NCBI GenBank assembly: GCA_022496805.1
Contig: CM040085.1
Coordinates: 34,129,811 to 34,193,810, forward strand
Direction: 5' to 3'
Length of the DNA: 64,000 nucleotides
Source: Pohlia nutans
Lineage: Eukaryota > Streptophyta > Bryopsida > Bryales > Mniaceae
Position 1 is the first letter of the stretch, and each line of letters begins with the position of its first letter. A program made the translations under genes and the position numbers. Positions 48,078-58,685 of the stretch are shown here, piece by piece. A model generated the notes under the pieces. The model saw only the letters and a list, made by a program, of their open reading frames with translations. It was not told the origin of the DNA and ran no database searches.

Positions 48078-49114
48078 TTAACCCTTAACCCTTTGGTGAC
48101 CAGGGTGGTTTTGGAGAAACCACAGTTTTTTGGGTGATGTTTCTTTAAAACTCTCTCTGTTGAAATTAGGGATACTATTAATAGTATCCAACCGTATGAA
48201 TGTAAGCATAGCTTAATGAAACAAGTGTCGGTTAAATCTTGGTAAGATCGGACCGTTGCATTGGAAGATTATAGTATGTCTTTGAACTATATAATGCACA
48301 CTCAAAAATGAGATTTTGGGGGGTGTGTGACTTCAAGGTTAAATAGAATTTGGATTAAATTTTCAAAAATAAAAGTGAAGATGTTCAGCAATGGCCTGTG
48401 TCAACACCTCTTCATTGCAATCTTTCATGTCAAGAACAGACTCATACATAATTATTGTGAATTTTATAAGTGAGAGTGACTTATCCATGTACGGTTTAGG
48501 ACAAAATTTATACATGAAAATAAGAAAGGAGTTGGTACATTGATGAAGATTAGAATACATACACTAATGGAACATGAATAAGCAAACACAATCCAAAAAA
48601 AAATACAAGATAACAAACTTGCAAACAAAAGAAACACCACATAGTATGTGTGTTGTATTTGTAAATATTTGCTATATTTTGAGGTATTTGCAGTATTTTG
48701 GTGTTCTGTACATGGGTATTTGGATAGCTAAAAAAGTTAGATTCCAATTTTTCTTTTTGCATCATCTGCAAATTCAAAAGTTGCACATATGAACTTCAAA
48801 CATCGGACTGAGATGGTTCACAGATTTTCCAGCATTTCATTTTCTAGTGATCTAATGACCACTTAGTGGTTACCTGGGCACTAAAGGGTTAAAGGTCCAA
48901 AGAGCCCTTTTTGACCAGTATTATACAACAATATTCCATTGTATTTGGCATGGTTCCACACCTTCTATGAGTTTAAGATCAAAAGTATAGTTAAAATTCA
49001 CAATGACGTGATTTTAATCAACTATTGGGGTCTTAATTTGGAACTTTCTATTTACAACAAATGTCAAATATACGCCAACGTATCTACTATCCCCATCAGC
49101 CCTTTAAGGGTTAA
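48078..49114. mobile_element. TTAA-flanked element family K, split by family A copy 3
   Basis: The left end TTAA-CCC is followed at once by the TTAA of family A. After family A it resumes as TTAA-AGGTCC, so the uninterrupted left end reads TTAACCCTTAAAGGTCC. The right end is CCTTTAAGGGTTAA. Without the insert it is about 233 bp. Confidence 0.7.
48085..48892. mobile_element. TTAA-flanked element family A, copy 3, 808 bp
   Basis: TTAA-CCCTTTGGTGACCAGGG at the left; TACCTGGGCACTAAAGGG-TTAA at the right. Same orientation as copy 2, with palindrome ATACTATTAATAGTAT near 48,174. Inserted in a TTAA inside the terminal repeat of family K. Confidence 0.85.
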
Positions 49115-49539
49115 TTTTTTTTGATGTGATCTATGCAATAATCTGCTCCAACGCATTTTGGGTGCCATAAGAAATTTGCGCTCCACCAACGCACATGTGT
49201 TGGCCAAAAGCAAGAAGAGACAAGGCTCTGACACCGCAAGAAACTGTATATTATTTTCGAAATTTATCTTGCAACATTCCAGGAACGCAACGCAAGTGCT
49301 AGAGCTTCTTGGTGTAAATGGGCCATCACCCAACGCGAGTGCCGCAGAGAACCTGCATTCGTCAAGTAAGTTTTTGGTAGCTACAATGTGCTCCTGCAAA
49401 TGTTTCAAGATGGGCAGTGCAAGTCTAGGTGGGTGAGCCAAGGACTTTGCGAATTTCTCTATTCATTCGATTTTATTTTCACATATATCATTTAGATGGG
49501 ACCAAATTTCCTATCACCAAAATCAGTAAAGAATGTTCG

Positions 49540-49762
49540 ACCATGAAGCCTGAATTGGGTATCATTTGTTTTTTTATAGCATTTCTGAGTCGATTCTATG
49601 TGGAGTTCTTTACGTTCAAATTTGTTTATTTTTTTTACCATCACATGCAATGTTCTTCACTTATTCTAGTGATATAAAATTTGGTTGCATCTAAATTGTA
49701 TTTTTCACAATATGATGGGATGAATTTGTCACTTTAAAACCATGAATCCTTGGTCCTTTAGT
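49540..49762. repeat. Family S copy without TTAA ends
   Basis: The body matches 25,163-25,400 and ends TGGTCCTTTAG, joined directly to an inverted TCCCTAAAGGACCA instead of TTAA. Confidence 0.6.
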
Positions 49763-49778
49763 CCCTAAAGGACCATGC

Positions 49779-50740
49779 TTATCCCTAAAATTTTATCACT
49801 TTCTCGTCATGCTTTCAAAAAGGTAGTTGTATCTCTTAATTGGTGTTCATGTAGAAAACCTCACAATTGAAGCTCAAAGAGGACTTAGTCGTGAGACTGT
49901 ATATCAATTTTCAGAACAATCTACCGTATATAATACATGAGTTGTTTTCTTGAATTTTTTGAGCAAAATCAACGGGTCATTCACTGCAAAATTTCTCATA
50001 AATTCTAGAATCATGATTAGTGTTTGAAATTTCAAGAGCATACAAAGATCTAGGTGCTCACAAAAAATGGTGTTCTAGAACTAAATACTACAACAATGAT
50101 TGATTCTCAAAGATTTATGTTTGAGTTGGTGACTTGTTGGTGACTTGTTGAGCTGGTGTTTGTGATCAATATTAATTGTTACATTGCATAAAATGTGTGA
50201 AGATTTCAAAAATATTATTATTGGAACATTCCAAAATATTCCAAAATAATATAAACTATGTAAAAAAGATTCTAAATATTTTGAAAAGATTCCATTTAAA
50301 TATATTTAAACATTTTCCGTAATTATTATATAGTGTTAATGATACAGTAATGGCAAAATGTTTTATATATTGTACACTTTTTTTTTTACAAATGTGATGT
50401 TCTAAGGTAACTATATCTAAAAGCGACCATTACCTTAAAGCGTCCATAGCTCAATCTTCCGTAATAAGTAGATTCTGACACCCTACTGTTATGAGAATGT
50501 GCACAGTCTGAACATCAGAGTTTAGGGTCGCTTTAAGGTCAACCTATAGTCAGCACTTTGGAAATTCATAACTTATTCATACAGTGTCCAAATAATGCAT
50601 GCTAAAGTGCGTTGAAATTCTCTTGAACTTGCTATTAAGACCCACTGAAAATATTTTCTGTTTTATGTGTGTAAATAGGCTCAGTTGGTAAGGTGAACGC
50701 TTTAAGGTATAGTTACCTTAGTGTGAAAATGCCGTCCAGG
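49779..50740 (-). repeat. Family Q element, copy 2, with nested MITE
   Basis: Starts TTAT-CCCTAAAATTTTATCAC and follows 35,586-36,467 in inverse orientation to about 50,740, where it is truncated. It is interrupted by the MITE at 50,405-50,718. Confidence 0.65.
50405..50718. mobile_element. TA-flanked MITE, AGGTAACTATA family, 314 bp
   Basis: Left TA-AGGTAACTATATC and right GGTATAGTTACCT-TA. The corresponding stretch at about 35,833-35,846 reads CACACTAGGGCA with a single TA and no insert, which supports TA as the target duplication. A further pair AAAGCG/CGCTTTA lies just inside. The interior has a chance GGCTCAGTTGGTAAGG, like a tRNA D-arm, but no tRNA. Confidence 0.8.
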
Positions 50741-50744
50741 CCTC

Positions 50745-50905
50745 TTCAGAATTGGCAATTTTTCAAAGATGCATTATAAATTGCAACTAAGAGGGATATT
50801 ATCAACTTGATGAATGAATAAAAGTTCTATATTATGAATTTTAGATTCTATTTATATGGTTAAATCTGCGATTGCTATCACCAATATTTTTGTAAATTAT
50901 AATGG
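50745..50905 (-). repeat. Family C fragment
   Basis: Blocks 'caaagatgcattataaa', 'aactaagagggatatt' and 'ttagattctatttatatgg' match the inverse of the right half of 36,499-37,040. Confidence 0.6.
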
Positions 50906-51599
50906 TTAAGAATGGTGATGTTGGATTTCAAACTCAAGGTTCAAACTCTTGGTGTTGGACAAATCAGAGTCTATAAACTTTGTTTCTTGACCTGTGGAAA
51001 GGGCTATGTTTCAACACAAATTCTGCCGTTGTCGCAGGACCAAGATCCAGCATCCTCACACATGTTCATTTCTTCTCTTAGTAAATTACAAAAACTCACT
51101 TTACTTCATTTTTTTGTACCATCGCATGTTTGGCCTTGGCATGAGAGTGAAGTTCACTCTTTTTTTGTTGTTTACTAAGAGAAGTTCACCCTTTTATTGT
51201 TGCTTGAAGGTTTAGTAGAAACAATGTTTAGCTATAGAAGCTTGAAAAGTAAGTCATGGCTCTTACTTGTTTTGTTCCCGGTTTTGTTTAAAAATAATGA
51301 TGTTGGATTCTTACAATTTCATTTCAATTTGGAGGTTCTTGGTGTTGACTAACTAGCATTTATGAATTCTCAACTAACAAGGTGAGAAGTTGTCTCTAAC
51401 CAGATACCATATTCCAGATACCTTGAGCATATATAATTCCTTGTCCCTAGTTTACAAGTACATTTTACTTCATCCTTTTTGGATTGACTACTTCATGGCT
51501 TGTGTGGCCGGCCATGTAACTCAGTGAGGGCACAAATGAAGTTTCACAACAAAAACTTATAAAAAAACAAGTGACACTTGACTTGTACTTTTACTTTTT

Positions 51600-53262
51600 T
51601 TTTTTTTTTTTTTCTTTTTTTGGAATAGTAACTAGCGTGGCCATGTGCCATTGGTCTAAACGTTCTTTGTGCTTCATGTGTTCCTTATGTTTCCCATATT
51701 CTAGTGTTCTCTGTGTTCCCGTGCGTTTCCAATGTTCCCCGTGCTTTTACTTTTTAGAATAATTCATCTATAAATTAATTCAATTTTATGGAGACAAAAT
51801 TCAATTATTGATCACACCATATGTCTAGTTGCTATGCAACAACTTTGGTGCACCCCTACTTGCCAAGAGCTTTTTGAATATGCCATGAATGACATCAAAA
51901 ACTCCCATATTCTATTTTTCATAATTTAATTCAATTTATAGTGATGAAAATCACTCAAAAATCCATAACTCTCACATTGTATGTTCAAATGTGGCCAAAC
52001 GAATTTGGTACGCTCCTCCTTGATGAGATCTTTCCAACGGTACGAAGACGCGGTCAGCAACCTCACAGCCTGAGAGATCTTAATGTTACATACAAACAAA
52101 CAAAACAATATAAACAAACTAGTACTTCCCTTATGTATAGACTAGTGTGGCCCTGTGCTGTTGGCTCAAATGTTCCTCATGTTTCAGATGTTGTCAATGT
52201 TCCACGTGTTCCCAGTTCTTTATGTGTATCTCATGCTCCCGTGCATTCCCCGTATTCTTTGTACTTTTGCTTTTGCTTTTGCTTTTGTTTTTTAGAATAA
52301 TGTAATTCAATTTATGGTGACAAAATTTGATTAAAAATCCACAACTTTCCCACTGTAGGTCCAAATGCGACAAAACCACCTCCGTGCACCTCTCCTCATC
52401 AAGAGCTTTTCGACGATACCCAAAACGTGGTCGGTAGGCTCACGGTTCAAGAGATTTCAACATTACATACAAACATACAAACTGTCTCTTTTAATGTATG
52501 TGTCGTTGGTCAAATGTTCTCCGTGTTCCACAAGTCCCCCATGCTCCCAAAGTTCCCTATGCATTCCTCGTGTTTAAATTGCTTTTTTTTTTTTCTAGAT
52601 TAATTTATCCATAATTTCATTCAATTTATGGTGATAAAATTCAATTAACAAACCATAACTTTAATGCCGTAGGTTCAAAAGAGGCGAAACAACTTTGGTG
52701 CATCCCTCCTCATTGAGAGCTTTCCAATGATACCAAAAACCCAATTGGTGGGTACATGGTCAGAGAGATCTCAACGTAACAAAACAAACAAAACAAAACA
52801 AAAAAACCGTCCTTGATGTGTTGATAGCGTGGCCCTATGCCATTGGCACAGATGTTTTCCCTGCTCCCCGTGTTCTTGTGTTTATGAGTTCCTTGTGCTT
52901 TTTCTTTTTTGGAATAATTTATCCATAATTTAATTCAATTTATGGTGACAAAGTTTGATTAAAATCAATAAACTTTCACACCGTGGGTCCAAATGCTACA
53001 AAAGAACTTTGATGCATCCCTCGTCGTCAAGTGCTTTTTATGGGCACTAAAAATGACATCAAAAACCCACATATTCCATTTTCATAATTTAATTCAATTA
53101 ATAATTCATAACTTTCCCACCATAAGTCCAAACGCGACGAAACAAACTTCATGCATCCTTCCTAATCGAGAGCTTTCTGACAATACCAAAAACGTGGTCG
53201 GCGGGTGCACAGTTGGAGAAATCTCAACAAATATACAAACAAACCAAAACAAACAACCTCCC
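51600..53262. repeat. Degenerate tandem repeat, period about 340 bp, 4-5 units
   Basis: Each unit has, in order: a 'gcgtggccctgtgcc(a/g)ttgg' block, a run of 'gttcc(c)(c/t)(a/g)tg' words, 'tagaataat...aattcaatttatggtgacaaa', 'aactttcccac', 'gagctttc' and 'tacaaacaaac'. The 'ttgg' anchors are near 51,649, 52,158, 52,503 and 52,841; the first interval holds an extra partial unit. T-rich tracts interrupt it. No conserved reading frame. Confidence 0.75.
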
Positions 53263-53679
53263 TTAACCCCTTTAGGATATTGGGCTAAAATATACGACTT
53301 GGATACCTGTGTCAAAATTTGTACAAGGTTCATGTAGAAGATAAGGGAATTCTTTTCTTAGGCTGAAAGTTTTACAGGGATTTTCTTACATGGGGTGTTA
53401 TGCTTTGTAATTTTTTTGCAGAATATTCTACAACCAAGAAGAGCACTTTAGGTGACCTACGTATTCACAAAGAAAATACGTAGAATATGATATTGTCGTA
53501 GGAAGATATTCCACCCAAAAACTCCAAATAAATATTAAAAAAATTGTAAATATCCTTCATAGAAATGCCGTCGAGATTGTAAGTTTGTGTGCAGACCGAT
53601 ACACTTGGGAAGGTGCCTCAAATGGACGAATACAACAAACACATGCCCATTTCAGGCCCTAATATCCTAAAGGGATTAA
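53263..53679. mobile_element. TTAA-flanked non-autonomous element, 417 bp
   Basis: TTAACCCCTTTAGGATATTG at the left; AATATCCTAAAGGGATTAA at the right. Inverted ends of more than 20 bp with two mismatches. Non-coding. Single copy here. Confidence 0.85.
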
Positions 53680-53721
53680 TATATAGATGTAGAATTTTTA
53701 CAATTAAACTTCCATTCCATT

Positions 53722-54083
53722 GGTGGGCTACATTGGCACATTGAGAAGGTGTGCTACAAAATGTGGTTGGAGATAGTGGACTATGGTAGAATGGCTTGGT
53801 CCAATACCCAATCAGAGATACAAAAGAACAGGGGAAAACTCGAGAAAGTGGCCCAGCTTCTTCCTGAGTTCACAACCCTTTGGTGCAAGAAGAGATTGTT
53901 TGTCAAGTGGGATGGCATTCAACCCTGTGGTCCTAGGTTTAGCTCGATTAGCGAGGTTTAGATGTCTACCAGTCTCGCCGGACCTGGCGGGGCAGATTTG
54001 AATGTTCCGTCCTCTTTCTCTCTGTGCAGGAAAGGATTCCCTTTATTTGTGTCAAAGGGAAAAAAAAAAAAAAAAAAAAAAAA
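53722..54083 (+). mobile_element. 5'-truncated LINE with ORF2 end and poly(A)
   Basis: An open frame to 53,961 gives HIEKVCYKMWLEIVDYG, RMAWSNTQSEIQK and a stop after SSISEV. This is the C-terminal end of an L1-type reverse transcriptase protein. A 3' untranslated part follows (CTCGCCGGACCTGGCGGGGC, then TTTATTTGTGTCAAAGGG) and then 24 A. Imperfect target duplications AAACTTCCATTCCATT and AAACTTCGGTTCCATT flank it. It gives the reference for the other LINE tails in the window. No reverse transcriptase core remains, so it cannot move by itself. Confidence 0.75.
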
Positions 54084-54548
54084 ACTTCGGTTCCATTTCA
54101 AACTAGAGTAGCGAGTGGTCTTGGGAGAAGTGAGAGGAGCCGCCGTTAGTTGAATTGAATTGAAGGTGGTTGCCGTGATTGGAGGCGTCACCGCAGGTCC
54201 CCATGCTGTCTGCCCATCTCCCCTTTGGCACATTATTCACTCATTCCCCTACTCAGCCAGGCCCCACCCCTCCTGCAGCACTAGCTCCTTGCAGGTTCAA
54301 CTAACTTTACCCAATTTCATTTATTGATAAATTAATCAATCAATCCATCAATATGACTGAAGAATATATTAGTTGCTTCCTGCAATCAATGCACGGAATT
54401 CTCTTTCCTTTGTACTTACCCAAATATTCACTTTCATCTTCATTTTCTGTACGTACCAACTAAAGGAAGAATTGTTGTCGATGATGATCATTACAAAATT
54501 ATTTTCTTGGGCTGCTTGGTTGTGAATTCTGCCTCACTCGCGAAGTGA
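54084..54548. other. Spacer, no gene recognised
   Basis: Moderately GC-rich at first, then AT-rich. No supported exon. Confidence 0.4.
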
Positions 54549-54687
54549 GGGCCTCTTTATACTAGAGGCGAGAAGCCCTGAGGAGAGACATTTCAACCAA
54601 TGAGAAATTGGTCTTCTCCGTTTCTAGGCCTCCCATTGGCTGAAATTTCTCTCCTCACGGCTTCTCGCCTCTAGTGTAAAAAGGCCC
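54549..54687. mobile_element. Tourist-like foldback MITE, 139 bp, copy 2
   Basis: GGGCCTCTTTATACTAGAGG at the left with its inverse at the right; TGA on both sides (54,546-54,548 and 54,688-54,690). Same length and body as 31,795-31,933, with the loop in the other orientation. Confidence 0.88.
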
Positions 54688-54973
54688 TGAGGTCATGCGA
54701 AAAAAGTGAATTCTGTGAGCACCTCTACCGCTGATGGAGTCTGGGGCTCATCAAAGGAGTTTGACATGGCAAAAAAATATGTTGTGATGTCCTCGAAAAA
54801 CCAAGCTCCCCCACCGCATAGGTGGCCTCAGGCTCGCAACGTTGGCAATCGGAGTGGAAAGAGGGTGCGTTAAAAAATGAAGAGAGCTGTGACGTTGGCA
54901 AGGACGTCACGAATTTGGCAAGGCCTTGGCTTCGAGCCTGCAACCCTTCCCAAGCCCAGAATAGAGTTCTATG

Positions 54974-54994
54974 CCCCCCCCCCCCCCCCCCCCC
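54974..54994. repeat. Poly(C) tract, 21 bases
   Basis: Uninterrupted C run followed by seven T. Confidence 0.9.
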
Positions 54995-55635
54995 TTTTTT
55001 TCATGACATAGTTGACTATGTTTCTTGAGTGGTCACAAGTGAGGTCATGCATAAACATCAATTTTTTCAATAAATTAAGTAGCCACTTAGGTTCAGTGTT
55101 CTTTAATAAATTCAACATGTTAACTTCTTACAACATGGGCTCCTTAAAGCGAACTCGTTGGAAGTTGTGAGGTGGCATGAGAAGAATGGAAGTCAATGTT
55201 ACTATCACTCATCACGTGCCACTTCACAACTTTCAACAAGTTTGCTTAAAAGAACCTTGTTGTAAATCCCCCTATTGAATATAATAAATAATAAAGGGTT
55301 TTTATGCTAGTTTTTGTGGCACTTTTGAACCCTTGTTTCTCTTGTAATGTTAACTTTCATTTGCGCCAAAATATTCACTTTTATTTTCATTTTGTGTATG
55401 AAGAATTACTCAAAAATCAAGTTGGATTTTTTTTTTTTTTTTTTTAATTTTTTTAAATTTTATAATATAGACCTTTTATCCTATATAGAAGAAGGTAGAA
55501 GCACTCAAACATTTTTAATATGACCTTCTCTAAGATGATATTTTGGAATATCTTGCACACTTATCACACATTCACGCTATTTGGTTATAGATACAATTGT
55601 CATCTATACAATCATATTGGAGAAGTTAATGTAAT

Positions 55636-55990
55636 TATTTGTCAACTCATCTTGAGTTTGAATAAGATACTATGAATTTTTCTTTAATATAATGTTGTTT
55701 GTTCATTCAATATACTTATAAGGTATGGAAGAGCTTGGTGGTCTATCATTATTAGGTGTGTAAGAGCTTGGTGGTCTCTAAACTCAAAGAAAACTAAAAA
55801 AAACGTCTATTTTAATGACAAAAAAAGTTTTTTTTTAATTAAGAGACCACCAAGCTCTTACACACACTTAATAATGAAAGACCACCAAGTTCTTCCATAC
55901 CTTATAACTATTTGGAGTGAACAAATAAGAGTATATTAAAGGAAAATTCATGGTATCTTATTCAAATTCAAGGTGAGTTGACGGATAATT
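55636..55990. repeat. Long imperfect palindrome
   Basis: The left arm (about 55,640-55,788) and right arm (about 55,845-55,985) are inverted: GTCAACTCATCTTGAGTTTG against AATTCAAGGTGAGTTGAC, and AAGGTATGGAAGAGCTTGG against its inverse near 55,885-55,905. A roughly 55-bp A/T-rich loop separates them. Inside each arm 'gagcttggtggtct' is repeated twice. It may be the core of the TTAA element that ends at 56,349. Confidence 0.75.
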
Positions 55991-56328
55991 CTAATGACTT
56001 ACATTTTTTCTTGGATTTTTTTGTAAATTCTTGAGTCAATTTTTCAACACAATAATGAATTCCTCGTGTTGAAAAATGCACACATATTTTTCTAAAAAGT
56101 TTCAAAGTTGAACCTTCACCTTTGGATATGATTGATAGAAGACTTGTTGCACTACTTTGAACATTGTGATTTTGAAATGCTAAAGAAGAAAATTCTAAAA
56201 ATTGGTGAAAAAGTAGACATACAATTTTGTAACAAGATCCGACATTTAAAAGTTGCAAAAAAAGTCTTAAATTTTTCCTATTCAAGTGTTTTCAACATGT
56301 GTTGATTTTTGACGGTTTCACTCAAAAA

Positions 56329-56349
56329 CTATGATTTTTTAGGGGTTAA
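56329..56349. repeat. Right end of a TTAA element
   Basis: CTATGATTTTTTAGGGGTTAA fits the right-end consensus. The left partner would be expected near 55.2-55.3 kb but is not clear. Confidence 0.4.
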
Positions 56350-57136
56350 CGAAAATGTTGATTGGGTATAGGCCAACCATCTAGGTCTCATAGAGCTACA
56401 AAATCAAAACCTTAAAAGAAGTTCTATAACCACTCAAATAGAATTCCAAATTATGAGTTTATTTGAAGAGATGTAGGTGGAGCATTCATTATAGACTAGG
56501 AATAAAAATACAGGCCATTTTTACATGCCAATTTATACAAAAATTAATGCAGATAAAGAGTAGATGGACCATTCTCGATCAACTTCAAAAATAATGTCTA
56601 GCTCAATGTCAAGATTAGAATTAAAATCTCATTGTACAAGATGATTATAAATTTTCATCGCTATACATCAATTTAAGCTTGGATTTGAATTGACATGAAT
56701 AAGAAAACTTCATATTGGCCAATTTTATATAGCTCTACAAAATTGAATTATTTTTAATATTTTGAGCTCATAATGGTGAAAGACCTATACTTATATGGCA
56801 ATAGATATTATAGCTGCAATAAATACACACTTTTATATCCAATTAACAAGATGACAAGATTGGTGCAAACAATAAATGTTTTTCCCATCGTGATCGATGA
56901 GCATAAGAATTAGATTCTTCTCTTCTCAATTTTTACCAATGATTTGTGTGCTCTATGAAGTATGTCGTTTTGAGTTTTTTTTTTAAAGCTAATTTTGCTA
57001 ATTCTGGTCATGAGATATAGAGTGAGTGAAGAATCTATTGGAGGTGATTTTTAAGATAAACTACTCTATTTGAGTCATGTAACTATTTATGCCACTTTGA
57101 TATCACTATCTCTGATTTCCATACCCAAAATCTCTT
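56350..57136. other. AT-rich spacer
   Basis: No gene or bounded element recognised. Confidence 0.45.
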
Positions 57137-57480
57137 TTAACCCCTAAATGACAGAGGGGTTAAGGGCAAAACCTAAATGTATTATAAAGTGTTACTTCTG
57201 CAACTTCGATGAAGTTTGGTCCAAGAGAGAAAATGAGAAGCATGATGTTCAATAATTATCCGTACGGTCAAACTTTCAAGTAATATTTTAGATACTCATT
57301 TCATGAATTTAGAAGCATTTACCATTTATTGTTCACCAAAATCACAAATATTATTTTAGAATTTGAAATTTGGTACTAATGGTTAAATTTAGACATTATA
57401 TTCTAAAATTAAAAAACCAACTTTTTCAAAGGAGAGAACATCATTAGTTCCCCCAAATACTAAATTTTATAACACTAGTA
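57137..57480. repeat. Family F fragment with intact left end
   Basis: TTAA-CCCCTAAATGACAGAGG, then GGGCAAAACCTAAATG and 'gcaacttcgatgaagtttggtcc', match the right part of 4,538-5,441 in inverse orientation. The other end is not identified. Confidence 0.6.
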
Positions 57481-58450
57481 CAATATTGAAGACTTTTTCT
57501 TTGAAAAAATCTTCTTGGTGTAGTTTAACACGGATTGACATGATTCAAATTGGGTTGGAAAATAGACTTGATTTCCTATTTTAAAATATTTTTTATTTTT
57601 TATAATTTTTTTCATCACGGGTAGCCCTTAAAAAAGGGCAGTGACCATGAAATGGTCGTTCGGTCACTTAGTCCATTTGATTCTATTTAAAACTTACTTT
57701 GGTTCTATTCTAACGAAGTATATATACTTCAAATATGCTTGGTTTGGCATTGAAACTGAGCCTCATTTGGTTCAATGAAGTAGAAGATATGAGCAAGATT
57801 CTCCCAAATACCAAAAAGCGCATGGGACTTAGTATCATGTAAAAAATGAACATATATAATTGTCACTGAAAATCGCATCGCAAAAGATGACACGAAACTC
57901 GCGGTTTTCATTCCCCGCCATTGGAGAATTCCCGAAATCCAGCAGCCCCGTTGTAGAGTACAGGTACTAAGCCACAGCCTAAGGAAGTAGGCTATCGTAT
58001 GCATGCATGGTAGCTACAACTGTGAAAACTCGTGCTATGGAGAAAACAACTGAAATGCACAGAATCTGCAGCACATTTTTGCATGTCTGTCTGCTGCTGG
58101 CTGATCTACTTTTTTCACAAGAGAATATATGGGGGTGGTAGTGGATGTGGGTGGAAGGGACCAAACCACTCAAAGTGAGACCAGTAACAAGCAAAAGCTG
58201 ATGAGATTGTGGGCTTTTTCTTGTGATTTGATGTCAGTGGAGAGCATCCAGTTTGTTGCACTGAAATCCTGAAAAAAATTCAGACTGAGGAGCGCTCATT
58301 GGTTACCCTTTTGACTCTGCGTCCTGGCGTTTGTTGAACACTTGAATGGCAGCAGATCATGGCATGACGGGCGGATGGACGGACAGACAGACGGGCCTCC
58401 CCATCCACTGTGTTGTTTTCTTCTGTGCCACTAAGTTATCGCAGCACTTA
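57481..58450. other. Spacer, no gene recognised
   Basis: From 57.9 kb the composition is more balanced, but I see no supported exon. A GGACGGACAGACAGACGGGC run lies near 58,378. Confidence 0.4.
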
Positions 58451-58592
58451 CTAGTAGAAAAGAAAAAAGAGGTACCAATGAATAGTGTCAGAGCGTGGTG
58501 CCCAAGACGTACCCGTATTGGCACCAATTAGTACAGGCCTTGTTACTCTGACACTAATAATTCCTGGTGCCCAAAAACCACCCTTTCTACTA
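58451..58592. repeat. CACTA-derived MITE with CTAGTAGAAA ends
   Basis: CTAGTAGAAAAG at the left and CCACCCTTTCTACTA at the right. The interior 'aatgaatagtgtcagagcg' and 'ggtgcccaaaaacc' match 25,573-25,725. Confidence 0.55.
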
Positions 58593-58685
58593 TGGAGTTC
58601 CCTTTTTTCTGATTCCCTTTCCTTACAAGTATCCATTAGACTTGTAATTCGTGGAAAAGCCCCGCCACTCTGCCTTACCAACATA

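Larger units (their letters stand above)
47985..49325. mobile_element. MITE family H, copy 3, inserted in copy 4
   Basis: TGGCCCATTCACACTAG at the left; CTTGGTGTAAATGGGCCA at the right. TCA flanks it on both sides (47,982-47,984 and 49,326-49,328). Its own sequence is interrupted at 48,078-49,114 by TTAA elements. Confidence 0.75.
47965..49402. repeat. MITE family H, copy 4, split by copy 3; right end lost
   Basis: The left end TGGCCCATTTACACCAC (after TGA) is cut after 20 bp by copy 3. The sequence resumes at TCACCCAACGCGAGTGCCGC (49,326) and continues like copy 2 until about 49,402, where similarity stops. Confidence 0.65.

Noticed and set aside
49141..49402. Apparent circular permutation of the H-family MITE
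   Set aside because: Explained more simply by H copy 3 inserted into H copy 4, with matching TCA duplications and TTAA elements splitting copy 3.
47002..49441. ORFs of 92-125 codons that look alike at 47.0 and 49.1 kb
   Set aside because: The similarity comes from shared family H MITE sequence, not from a conserved protein; frames differ and contain element ends.
50684..50700. GGCTCAGTTGGTAAGG resembling a tRNA D-arm/A-box
   Set aside because: No acceptor stem, anticodon arm or T-arm can be formed nearby, and the stretch lies inside a TA-flanked MITE.
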